Source: JBOHUC01 sp050733935 (GTDB taxonomy: Bacteria; Eisenbacteria; RBG-16-71-46; DASYSL01). Taken from it: a DNA stretch of 28,212 nucleotides. The notes beneath the pieces are model-generated. The model ran no database searches, was not told where the DNA came from, and was given only the letters and a program-made list of their open reading frames with translations. A program made the position numbers and the translations under genes. Of this stretch, positions 7,914 through 14,735 are shown one piece after another. The stretch is taken from positions 1 to 28,212 of the forward strand of contig JBOHUC010000040.1 in NCBI GenBank assembly GCA_050733935.1, written 5' to 3'. Position 1 is the stretch's first letter, and every line of letters starts with the position of its first letter.

Positions 7914-9293
7914 CTACGTGTGAGCGGCCGCGTGTGCGGGGCCGCCCGCGTGGTCCTCGTGCGGACCGTGATGGTCATCGTGCGGCAGCATCATCACGAT
8001 GTAGACCGTGGTGAGCAGCGCGAACACGAGCCCCTGGATCATTCCGAACAGCGCGGACAGGAAGTAGAACGGAAGCTGAAGCGGCAATCCGACCGGCGAG
8101 TTGATGAACGAGAGCGCCAAAACGCCGAGGCCGACGAACACGGCGAGCAGGATGTCCTCGCCCAGGATGTTGCCGAAGAGACGGCACGCGAGCGACACCG
8201 GCTTGATGAGCTCGCCCATGAGCTCGAGCGGGAAGAGAAGGATCGCCGAGCCCCAGCCGATCGCATCCTTCGGCTGTCCCGCGAAGTGGTACAGATAGCC
8301 GCCCAGGCCGTTCTTCGAGATTCCGATCCACTGCACGTACACGAACACGCAGAGCGCGAGCGCCACGGTCGAGTTGAGGCTCACGTTCGGCGACTTGAGG
8401 AACGGGATCATGCCCATCCAGTTCGTCGCCACGATGTAGAGGAAGAGCGAGCCGATGAACGGCACGTACGGCTTCCCCTGCGGACCGAGGATCCCGAGGA
8501 AGAAGTCGTGGAGGCCGCCCAGAACGAGCTCGGCGAAATTCTGGAGCGGACCGGGCCTGATCGCGCGCGGCCTTGCCGCGAGCCCGAACACGAGGAGCAC
8601 GATGAGGGCCCCGAGCGCCGAGAAGACCGCGTTCTCCCACGTGTGGAGGAACGTGAGCCATGCCGGCTGCTCCTTCCCCTGGTAGGCGGCGCGCAGGAAC
8701 GTGATGACGTTCGGGAGCTCGGGGTGGCTGGCGTGTCCGCCCTCCGCGTGGGCCTCCCCGCCGTGCGCGGCCTCGCCGCGCGGAGCCTCTGTGGCATGCG
8801 GGTCCTTCGCCGGAGCGGCCGTCGGCGCAGCGTGCTCCTGAGCCGAAGCGAGTGTGCCGAGGAGCGCGAGGCCCGCGATCGCAAGTCCGGCGCCGCGCGT
8901 GAGGCCGCGTCCGGCGCCGTTCGTGCGCAGACGTCCGGTGAGCATGAGACCGAGCGCCTTCATCGTCACGACCACGAAGAGAAGCGAGAACCCGATCAGG
9001 AGTCCGAAACCCGGGAGCCCCGAGACGAGGAGGCCGTATCCCGCCATATAGAGGAGAGGCCCCTTCACCCCGAAGAGGAGGAGCGAGCGCAAGGGCGACG
9101 AGCTTCGGCCGTTCGGCTGGATCAGACGCACGATCTCCTTGAGGAGCCAGAAGCTTGCAAGCGACCAGGCCGATCCGGCGAGGACCGCGAGCCCGAACAT
9201 CGCGTCGCCGGTGCGGAGGGCGGCGAGTGCTGCCACCACGCACGTGAAAACGGCCGTCGCACGCATCGTGCGGACGAGGAATTCGAAACCCAT
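7914..9293 (-). CDS. atpB: ATP synthase subunit I-like / subunit a fusion (AtpI::AtpB)
   Basis: 459 residues in one frame, far longer than a normal subunit a (about 240-280). Residues 1-118 form four membrane segments with the look of the ATP synthase I-chain family (GDAMFGLAVLAGSAWSLASFWLL). Residues 121-151 resemble a signal peptide ending in LASAQEH. A His/Ala-rich linker runs from 152 to 190. From about 191 the protein is subunit a, with PFIGSLFLYIVATNW and the essential stator arginine R371 in ACRLFGNILGED. The tail (438-459) is again His-rich. Subunit a provides the proton half-channels beside the c ring; I-type proteins help c-ring assembly. No stop or good internal ribosome site separates the parts; Met117 is a possible internal start without a well-placed SD. 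Confidence 0.93.
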   Translation of the reverse strand: MGFEFLVRTMRATAVFTCVVAALAALRTGDAMFGLAVLAGSAWSLASFWLLKEIVRLIQPNGRSSSPLRSLLLFGVKGPLLYMAGYGLLVSGLPGFGLLIGFSLLFVVVTMKALGLMLTGRLRTNGAGRGLTRGAGLAIAGLALLGTLASAQEHAAPTAAPAKDPHATEAPRGEAAHGGEAHAEGGHASHPELPNVITFLRAAYQGKEQPAWLTFLHTWENAVFSALGALIVLLVFGLAARPRAIRPGPLQNFAELVLGGLHDFFLGILGPQGKPYVPFIGSLFLYIVATNWMGMIPFLKSPNVSLNSTVALALCVFVYVQWIGISKNGLGGYLYHFAGQPKDAIGWGSAILLFPLELMGELIKPVSLACRLFGNILGEDILLAVFVGLGVLALSFINSPVGLPLQLPFYFLSALFGMIQGLVFALLTTVYIVMMLPHDDHHGPHEDHAGGPAHAAAHT

Positions 9294-9333
9294 CGCCGGA
9301 GGAAGTTGCCTTTCTGCCGCTCGGAGCGGACGT

Positions 9334-9597
9334 TTATCTGCTGCCGGATGACTCGTCGCGTTCCTGCATCTCGCGCACCAGTCGCAGCGTGCGCACCGTG
9401 AGCCGTACCCCGGAGCCGAAGCCGAGAAGGAGGAACACGAGGAGCAACCAGGGTGCGGTGTGGAAGCGCTCGTCCAGCCAGCGACCGACGAGCACGCCGG
9501 CCACGGGTGGAACCACGAGGAACCCGGGAATGGCCGAGAGAACCGCGGCCTGGCGGATGAGCGAGTAGCGCTCGCCGTCCTTCCCAGTCTGGCTCAC
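9334..9597 (-). CDS. AtpZ-like F0F1 ATPase accessory membrane protein
   Basis: 87 residues from a GTG at 9597. Two membrane helices (about 15-38 and 49-68) flank GRWLDERFHTAP, the typical motif of the small AtpZ/ATPase-gene1 family encoded at the front of many atp operons. Members are linked to cation handling or ATP synthase assembly. The frame stays open upstream to 9714, but that lies beyond the predicted transcription start near 9672, so the GTG is preferred; only GGGG precedes it. It is the first gene of the operon, with 40 nt to the next. The start codon is inside a 7-bp hairpin (9594-9610). Confidence 0.82.
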   Translation of the reverse strand: MSQTGKDGERYSLIRQAAVLSAIPGFLVVPPVAGVLVGRWLDERFHTAPWLLLVFLLLGFGSGVRLTVRTLRLVREMQERDESSGSR

Positions 9598-9610
9598 GGG
9601 AACCCCGTGA
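9594..9610 (-). promoter_or_regulatory. Start-codon hairpin of the first atp operon gene
   Basis: TCACGGG/CCCGTGA is a perfect 7-bp stem with a 3-nt loop. It covers both the GTG start and the only SD-like GGGG. A run of seven T lies just 5' of it. This could restrain translation initiation. Confidence 0.4.
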
Positions 9611-9636
9611 AAAAAATCACAAGCGACCTGCGCACA

Positions 9637-9660
9637 AAGGGGCGACGGTCGCCGCCCCTT
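9637..9660 (-). promoter_or_regulatory. Leader hairpin of the atp operon
   Basis: AAGGGGCG/CGCCCCTT is a perfect 8-bp stem with an 8-nt loop, about 12 nt after the predicted transcription start. A T7 run follows about 19 nt later rather than directly, so it is not a classical terminator. It may stabilise the mRNA 5' end. Confidence 0.4.
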
Positions 9661-9679
9661 CGGAACTTCCGGTAGCGGC

Positions 9680-9708
9680 AATGTACGGGCGGGCCATGAA
9701 GGGGTCAA
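9680..9708 (-). promoter_or_regulatory. Sigma70-type promoter of the atp operon
   Basis: On the minus strand TTGACC (9703-9708), a 17-nt spacer and TACATT (9680-9685) give a good match to the housekeeping consensus. Transcription should begin near 9672, about 75 nt before the first start codon. A TTGATCAA palindrome lies upstream at 9753-9760. Confidence 0.7.
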
Positions 9709-9714
9709 GAGCAA

Positions 9715-10316
9715 ACCCGGCCACGAGCGTAAGCCACTGTGATATTGGGAGATTGATCAAACCTCTCTGGGCTCCGGGCGGACCCGCCTCCATGAGGGCG
9801 CCCGCGGCTCGAACCTCTCCGCTGTCCTCCGAAACGGTGGTTGCTGCGCAGCAAGGGATCGGGGCTGGGCGGGTGCACTCGTGGGGCCGGCTCCCGTCCG
9901 GAGCCGGCGGCGTCGAGCGACCTCTTCGGCCTCTGACCTACCCCACCACCGGCACACGCGCGAGCGCACGGCCGATCCGTTTCGAGAATGCACGTTCCTT
10001 CGCGCACGACGGTCGCCGCATTGCAACCTTCCCGTGCGCACGCGATCGTTTTCGGTTCGCGCAACGTCACATTCTCTCGTGCGCGTTTCGTGCAATGCAA
10101 TTGCACAACGCACACGCGCACTCACGCGATGCATCGCACGTCACACGCGCGCGCGCTCTCTCCCGTCCACTCGTGCACGTTGCTCGTGCAGCGGCTGCAT
10201 GTCGCACGCTCCTCGCGCGCGCGCCGATTCGCGCCAAATGTCAAGCTCCCGGCGTGCAATTGCTTGAGCGACCGCAATCGCAACTGGCCCGGGGTATGCA
10301 GCGATTTCCTCTCGCC
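9715..10316. other. Gene-free region with alternating CG/CA/TG tracts and GCAATTGC palindromes
   Basis: About 600 bases separate the divergent atp and tad-like operons. Frames that cross it look random. From about 9955 to 10230 the sequence is packed with GCAC, GTGC, CACACGCGCG and CGCGCGCG words, i.e. alternating pyrimidine-purine runs such as 10142-10157 and 10213-10224, prone to form Z-DNA or cruciforms. GCAATTGC occurs twice, at 10097-10104 and 10256-10263. The downstream end holds a sigma54-like element (10285-10300). Confidence 0.6.
10285..10300 (+). promoter_or_regulatory. Possible sigma54-type promoter before the tad-like operon
   Basis: TGGCCCG-GGGT-ATGCA fits the sigma54 pattern (GG, ten bases, GC) with two mismatches to TGGCACG-N4-TTGCA. 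Transcription would start near 10311, leaving almost no leader before the ATG at 10317. That weakens the call. Confidence 0.3.
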
Positions 10317-10835
10317 ATGAAGACCCGACGCACACAGTTGCAGACGGGAACAATCCCCCGTCGCTCGCGACACGAGAGAGGATCCGCCCTCGTCGAGTTC
10401 TCTCTCGTGGCCCCGATGCTGCTCCTGACGACGTTTCTCATCGTCGACACGGGCTTCTACTTCTTTGTGCGACACACGCTCCAGTTCGCAACGCGCGAGG
10501 GCGTGCGGCTTGCGCTCGTCGGCGCCACCCTGACCGATGACACCGGCACTCCCATGAGCCGCGAAGCGTCGATCATCGACACGATCGAGCACAATGCGGC
10601 CGTCGCCGGCATCAACCCCTCCGACCTCCGCATCAGCATCTTTCCGATCGCGGACGACTTCACGAACCCGGAGGGCTGGGAGGAGCGCCAGGATGCGGGC
10701 GGGCCGGGCGACTACATGCGCGTGCGGGTCCGCTACGACCACCCATTCCTCACCAATATCGTCCGCCACGTGAGTTCCGATGACCACCTCGCCGTGATGG
10801 CCGAGGCCACCTATCGGAACGAGTTGTTCGAGTAG
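10317..10835 (+). CDS. TadE-like pseudopilin-family protein
   Basis: 172 residues. After a basic N-terminus, RGSALVEFSLVAPMLLL (21-37) is the hallmark of TadE family proteins. It starts a single membrane helix (about 29-51) that anchors a short periplasmic domain. In known systems TadE/TadF are minor pseudopilins of Flp (tight-adherence) pili. The following two genes are of the same class. The start is uncertain: an in-frame ATG at 10296 has GGGG directly before it but overlaps a promoter-like element, whereas 10317 has no visible SD. No secretion ATPase or TadB/C platform gene is in this window, so the machine must be elsewhere or absent. Confidence 0.85.
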   Translation: MKTRRTQLQTGTIPRRSRHERGSALVEFSLVAPMLLLTTFLIVDTGFYFFVRHTLQFATREGVRLALVGATLTDDTGTPMSREASIIDTIEHNAAVAGINPSDLRISIFPIADDFTNPEGWEERQDAGGPGDYMRVRVRYDHPFLTNIVRHVSSDDHLAVMAEATYRNELFE

Positions 10836-10871
10836 CAGCTCGCGCCAGCCGGTGGGCGGGGAGGACCGATC

Positions 10872-11453
10872 GTGATGCCAATCCTTTCCAGGGTGGTTCC
10901 GCGGAGGACCGGGGAGCGCGGCAGCGCGCTCGTCGAGTTCGCGCTCGTCCTGCCCCTGCTCCTCACGCTCTTCATGCTGGTCGTCGAGCTCGGTCTCCTG
11001 ATCAACGGCCGACTCATCGTCACCAACGTGAGCCGGGAGGGCGGCAGCATCGGCTCGCGCATGACCGTGATCGACAACGGTCTCCTCCTGATGCTCGAGT
11101 CCTCCGGCTTTCCCCTCAACCTGGGCGGAGCGGATGGACGCATCATCGTGACCCGCGTGACGTCCGGCGATACGGAAGATGCGCCGAATCCTCGCATCGT
11201 GCGGCAGCTCACGCGCGGCGCCCTCGGCGTCTCGAGCACGGTACATGACGACGCTCCGAACCTCGGGCTGACCGAGGCGGTGTACAACCGCCTGGTGTTC
11301 GATCGCGACAACGGAACGGCCGACATCGCGGAGGTGACGGTCGTCGAGGTCTACTTCAAGCATCGGCCGGTGACACCGATGCAGCGAGTCATCCGCGGCC
11401 TCGTCCTGGCCGACGGAGACGGCACCATTCTCTCGAGCAGGGCCGTCTTTTGA
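10872..11453 (+). CDS. TadE/TadF-like pseudopilin-family protein
   Basis: 193 residues. ERGSALVEFALVLPLLLTLF (15-34) matches the TadE signature and leads into one membrane helix (about 19-44). The rest is a periplasmic domain rich in Val, Thr and Asp. The start is GTG at 10872, seven bases after GGGGAGG; an ATG follows immediately at 10875. It lies 36 nt after the first TadE-like gene, and 56 nt before the TadG-like gene, which points to one operon. The sequence beyond the helix is not obviously a duplicate of its neighbour, so it may fill a separate minor-pilin role. Confidence 0.85.
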   Translation: MMPILSRVVPRRTGERGSALVEFALVLPLLLTLFMLVVELGLLINGRLIVTNVSREGGSIGSRMTVIDNGLLLMLESSGFPLNLGGADGRIIVTRVTSGDTEDAPNPRIVRQLTRGALGVSSTVHDDAPNLGLTEAVYNRLVFDRDNGTADIAEVTVVEVYFKHRPVTPMQRVIRGLVLADGDGTILSSRAVF

Positions 11454-11509
11454 TCCGCGCCGATCAGGGAAGAAGCGGGGCCGGCGAAAGCAGCCGACGG
11501 GGAGCGAGC

Positions 11510-12790
11510 ATGTCCGGTATGAGGATTCGCCACAACGAGTCCGGAAACGTCCTCATCATGGTCACGTTGAGCATCTTCGTGATCCTGGGCTTCTTCGCGC
11601 TCGGTGTCGAAGCCGGCCGCTGGTACCTGATCCGGGCCGAGCTTTCGAAGAGCGTGGACGCCGGCGCGCTCGCGGGCGCGAAGAACCTTTCCAATCCGCA
11701 CGTGGATCCGCGCGTGGTGGCCGAGGAATTCAGCCAGGCGAACTTCGCGAGCGGCTTCCTGGGAACGCCGGGATCGGGTGCGGGCGCGGTGGCGTTCGCG
11801 GCGGAGATCGTCGACGGCGATCGCGTGCGCGTCGATGCAGAGACGCAAGGCAGACCGGTCGTCGCACAGCTCTTCGGCGTCGACCACGTCAGCATCGGCA
11901 CGCTGGGCGTGGCACAGATGAAGCAGGTCGAGATCATGCTCGTGCTCGACCGGTCGGGTTCGATGGCCGGCGAGCCGATCGCCGACCTCAAGACCGCCGC
12001 CAAGAGCTTCGTCGACTACTTCGAGACGACGCAGGAAGGCGACAAGGTCGGCCTCATCAGCTTCGCGACCTCGGTCCGCGTGGACCGCGGGCTCGACCAC
12101 AACTTCGTCGCCCCGATCAAGGCTTCCATCGACGCGATGAACGCCGTCGGCGCGACCAATCCCGAGGACGCGCTCGACAACGCAGACGGCCCGCTCGGAC
12201 TCACGGACCAGTCCGCGCTTCCGCCCGGGCGCCGCGTGCCGCAGTTCGTCGTGTTCTTCTCGGACGGACGTCCGACCGCATTCCGCGGCCTGTTCACGTA
12301 CCGGAGCAACATGGTGGACGCGGTCGCCTGCGTGACGGGCAACTGCGAGCCGTGGGACATCGGCTCCGGTGTGGTGACGTACGACAAACTCGGCATGACC
12401 GACCGCGAGACGTGGCTCACGATCAATCCGCGCACTACGGGCGACGGCCGCGCGGTGGGCTCGCCGTGCGGCAGCAATTCGACGCGCTGGCACATCTTCG
12501 ACACGCAGCCCGTCCCGGGCTACGCGCCGACGGCGTGCTCGATCCCGTACCGCACGAACCTCGCGGCGCACACCTGCAATCTCGCGGCCTCGCTGGCGCT
12601 CGCGCACGGACAGGAGCTCAAGGACAAGGGGATCACGATCTACACGATCGGTCTCGGGGCCGCGAACCCGGCGTTCCTCGAGGCGCTCGCGTCGAGCCCC
12701 GAGCACGCCTACTTCGCGCCGTCCTCGGACGAGCTCCAGGCGCTCTTCCAGAAGATCGCGAAGCAGATCAAGCTCCGGATGGTGATGTAG
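11510..12790 (+). CDS. TadG-like protein with von Willebrand factor A domain
   Basis: 426 residues. ESGNVLIMVTLSIFVILGFF (10-29) is a TadE/TadG-type N-terminal anchor, followed by the ADAGALAGA-like stretch (SVDAGALAGAKNL, 48-60) seen in TadG. A vWA domain begins near 138. Its metal site (MIDAS) is complete: D147, S149 and S151 in DRSGS, T216, and D252 in FSDG. About 100 residues with five cysteines (274, 279, 320, 343, 356) are inserted between FSDG and the final strand-helix part. TadG proteins sit at the cell envelope with Flp pili and are thought to assist adhesion. The ATG at 11510 has GGGGAG five bases upstream; a TTG at 11450 is a less likely start. Confidence 0.88.
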   Translation: MSGMRIRHNESGNVLIMVTLSIFVILGFFALGVEAGRWYLIRAELSKSVDAGALAGAKNLSNPHVDPRVVAEEFSQANFASGFLGTPGSGAGAVAFAAEIVDGDRVRVDAETQGRPVVAQLFGVDHVSIGTLGVAQMKQVEIMLVLDRSGSMAGEPIADLKTAAKSFVDYFETTQEGDKVGLISFATSVRVDRGLDHNFVAPIKASIDAMNAVGATNPEDALDNADGPLGLTDQSALPPGRRVPQFVVFFSDGRPTAFRGLFTYRSNMVDAVACVTGNCEPWDIGSGVVTYDKLGMTDRETWLTINPRTTGDGRAVGSPCGSNSTRWHIFDTQPVPGYAPTACSIPYRTNLAAHTCNLAASLALAHGQELKDKGITIYTIGLGAANPAFLEALASSPEHAYFAPSSDELQALFQKIAKQIKLRMVM

Positions 12791-12808
12791 AATAGGCTGC
12801 AAACCGAG

Positions 12809-12849
12809 ACGGCCACCGGCACGCGAGCGCCGGTGGCCGTTCTGCTTTC
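12809..12849. terminator. Bidirectional rho-independent terminator
   Basis: A perfect 12-bp stem ACGGCCACCGGC/GCCGGTGGCCGT (12809-12820 with 12829-12840) has an 8-nt loop and is followed on the plus strand by TCTGCTTTCT. It lies between the convergent TadG-like gene and the secreted-protein gene ending at 12876, and can serve both. Confidence 0.85.
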
Positions 12850-12875
12850 TACTTCTGCGCGGTGCGGCTTCCTGA

Positions 12876-13571
12876 CTACCGATAGATGGCCTTGAGCGCG
12901 CCCCAGGTCTTCCCGTTCGTCGGCACCGGGCAATCGATCCGCATCGTGATCGTCCGCACCTCGCCCCAGCTTCCGTACAGGCGCGTGGGGGCGCAGGCCG
13001 TGTCGATGAGTGGCGGGAATCCGGCCGGGAACGGGAGGATGTCCGTGTCCCCGAGGCCGTTTCCGTTCGCGATCGCGAACGTGAGAAGGCAATTCGAGCC
13101 GTTGAACTGGCCGCTCGAGTTGATGTTCACGACCGAGGCCTGCGGGACGAATCCGACGTAGACGACGGTCACGATCTCGACCGTCGAGTTGAGCGTCCCC
13201 GTGCCGTCGCCCCAGGGCCCGGGATTGAGATAGAAGTTTCCGCCGCTGAACGAGTTCGTGAAGACGACGGTGCCCGTGCCGCTCCCGTCCCGGTTGTCCA
13301 CCACGCCTTGCGCGGCCGGTTGAACGCCGCAGGAGAATGCCCACTGCGTTCCGAGCGCGGCGCCGTTCCACGACTGCGAATTGAAAACGTCGTTCAGTCC
13401 CTGGGCGGCGTTGAGCGGAGCCGTCCAGGACTGCGAAGCCCGGCCGGTCAGGAGCGCACCGCCGAGATCGGTCGAGCTGTAGATGCCCGGAACCGGGACC
13501 GCGAAGGCGACGGAAGAGACACCGAGCGCCGCGAGCGCGACGACGGAGAACAGAAGTCCACGACGATTCAT
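12876..13571 (-). CDS. Secreted protein of unknown function with C-terminal TWG-KA-YR motif
   Basis: 231 residues, not recognised. The start is ATG at 13571 with AAGGA nine bases upstream and a signal peptide (residues 1-24, ending SVAFA). The mature part is rich in Gly, Asn, Ser and Thr with a beta-strand-like rhythm, and holds four cysteines that could pair. It ends in TWGALKAIYR, almost the same as the TWGRIKAGYRN end of the divergently transcribed gene at 13913. The rest of the two proteins is only loosely alike: both have GTVVFT/GTFSN-like segments. The shared tail may be a family fold element or an export/anchoring signal; that is inference. Its mRNA leader contains a 6-bp hairpin at 13607-13621. 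Confidence 0.82.
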   Translation of the reverse strand: MNRRGLLFSVVALAALGVSSVAFAVPVPGIYSSTDLGGALLTGRASQSWTAPLNAAQGLNDVFNSQSWNGAALGTQWAFSCGVQPAAQGVVDNRDGSGTGTVVFTNSFSGGNFYLNPGPWGDGTGTLNSTVEIVTVVYVGFVPQASVVNINSSGQFNGSNCLLTFAIANGNGLGDTDILPFPAGFPPLIDTACAPTRLYGSWGEVRTITMRIDCPVPTNGKTWGALKAIYR

Positions 13572-13912
13572 GCGAATCCATCCTTTGGTTGATGATCGAA
13601 ACCCGCCCCGCGAAACGCGGGACGGAACCCGATGCGAGCGCGTACGAATTTGAATCGGGGGGGCCCCGGAGGCGGGAGGGAGGCGACCAGCGGTCCGTGG
13701 CAGAGCGATTAGACTCCGCCCGAAGGCCCGAGACAAGCGGCAATTTGGGCCTCGGAGCCGCGACACGGACCGCGGTGCTGCGAAAGATTCGAATCGAACC
13801 ACGGCCCGGATTCTCCTATCCTTCGAGCTCCTCCCCCCGATGGCCCCGCCCCTTCGTAGGCCGGGGATGGGCCCCTCCATGGTCATGACCTGCCTGAGGA
13901 AAGGTCCCCACG
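13572..13912. other. Divergent intergenic region between the two TWG...YR secreted protein genes
   Basis: About 340 bases without a convincing gene. It contains the hairpin CCCGCG-TTT-CGCGGG at 13607-13621 (minus strand), a G/C run near 13660-13680, the structured element at 13690-13773, and a 10-bp palindrome GATTCGAATC at 13786-13795. No clear -35/-10 pair is visible for either gene. Confidence 0.55.
13690..13773. ncRNA. Putative structured RNA element (three-way junction)
   Basis: A perfect 10-bp inverted repeat GCGGTCCGTG/CACGGACCGC (13690-13699 with 13764-13773) encloses two further helices. One is GCAGAG with CTCCGC (13700-13705/13714-13719, one A-C mismatch). The other is GGCCCGAG with CTCGGAGCC (13725-13732/13751-13759, one bulged A). 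The 84-nt fold is compact and tRNA-sized but has no T-loop or anticodon arm in register. The strand is unknown; it could be a leader element of the gene at 13571 or a separate RNA. Confidence 0.35.
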
Positions 13913-14593
13913 ATGCTTCCTCGATCCCCGATTCCGGCCCATGGGCCCCGGAGATTCCTTCTCGTCTTTGCCGCGCTCGCATGTTGCGTGTCCCCGGCTG
14001 CGGCCGAACTCGTGCAGCACACGTACACCGGCACCGTCAATACCGTGACGGACGGCACGGGTGGAACCGTGGACATGACCGGCACGTTCTCGAACGGCCA
14101 GTCCGTGACGTTCGTCATGACCCTCGAGCGCTCGACCGGCGGATTCAAGGGAGAAGGCGGAACCCTCTACCTCAACGCGGTGACCGCCTTCACGTTTTCG
14201 ATCGGGTCATACAACGGGACGCTCGGCGTGGCGAATCAATCGAACAATCTCGTGACGGACGACTACGATGCGAACCCGGGGCCCGCTGCGGCTCCGGCCG
14301 GGACCCCCGCCGACTTCTACTTCTGGCAGATCCCGAGCCCGAACTCCGCCATGGTGAACGGGGCGAGCCCCGTGGACATCGAGGTCAACATGATGGACGC
14401 GGAGGCGACGCAGTTCTCGAACGAGCAGCTGCCGCGCGTGATGCCCGACATGGCCGACTTCGAAAGCACACAGTGGGGGATGGTCTTCATCAACGGCTCA
14501 TCGTACGGCATTGTTGGGGGAGTGCTCGGGGGCGTGAGCACTCCCGTCAATGCTTCGACCTGGGGCCGCATCAAGGCGGGCTACCGGAACTGA
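13913..14593 (+). CDS. Secreted protein of unknown function with C-terminal TWG-KA-YR motif
   Basis: 226 residues, not recognised. A signal peptide ends near residue 31 (CCVSPAAAE). The mature protein starts with repeated Thr/Gly strands (HTYTGTVNTVTDGTGGTVD), lacks cysteine after the signal, and ends in TWGRIKAGYRN. That tail pairs it with the divergent neighbour at 12876-13571. Asp/Asn-rich central stretches suggest a beta-rich surface or secreted protein. The start is ATG at 13913 with GAGGAAAGG about ten bases upstream. Ten bases after its stop, a short frame repeats its N-terminal region (14604-14735), so a tandem duplication probably occurred here. Confidence 0.82.
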   Translation: MLPRSPIPAHGPRRFLLVFAALACCVSPAAAELVQHTYTGTVNTVTDGTGGTVDMTGTFSNGQSVTFVMTLERSTGGFKGEGGTLYLNAVTAFTFSIGSYNGTLGVANQSNNLVTDDYDANPGPAAAPAGTPADFYFWQIPSPNSAMVNGASPVDIEVNMMDAEATQFSNEQLPRVMPDMADFESTQWGMVFINGSSYGIVGGVLGGVSTPVNASTWGRIKAGYRN

Positions 14594-14603
14594 GGAGGGC
14601 TAG

Positions 14604-14735
14604 TTGAGGGGGCCAGAACACGCTCCGATTTCCGGACCCGAGGGCGCGACGCGTTTTTGGTGGATTGTCGCCGTCGGCTGCGCAATCGCGTGCTCTGCTT
14701 CTCCAGCGGTCGCCGAACGCGTCACTCATACGTAG
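14604..14735 (+). pseudogene. Truncated N-terminal copy of the upstream secreted protein (43 codons)
   Basis: A TTG at 14604 is preceded by GGAGGG with a 4-nt spacer, and the frame encodes 43 residues. It has a hydrophobic signal-like segment (RFWWIVAVGCAIACSA) and then SPAVAERVTHT, which matches SPAAAELVQHT of the gene at 13913 in 8 of 11 positions. Where that gene has ACG TAC the copy has ACG TAG, so a Tyr codon has become a stop. The TAG directly abuts the stop of the convergent glycosidase-like gene (TAGCTA). It is probably a decayed tandem duplicate. A functional small secreted peptide is the alternative, given the intact ribosome site. Confidence 0.55.

Noticed and set aside
7893..9401. 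Long open frame antisense to the atpB fusion gene (plus strand)
   Set aside because: It mirrors a clear subunit a gene, is full of Arg, Glu and His from GC-rich antisense codons, and has no recognisable domain.
9681..10316. Upstream extension of the first TadE-like protein to 9681
   Set aside because: It crosses the atp promoter and the alternating tract and has random composition; the TadE signature begins only after 10317.
13690..13800. tRNA gene
   Set aside because: The 84-nt fold is tRNA-sized and TTCGAAT occurs downstream, but the T-stem does not pair and no anticodon arm is in register.
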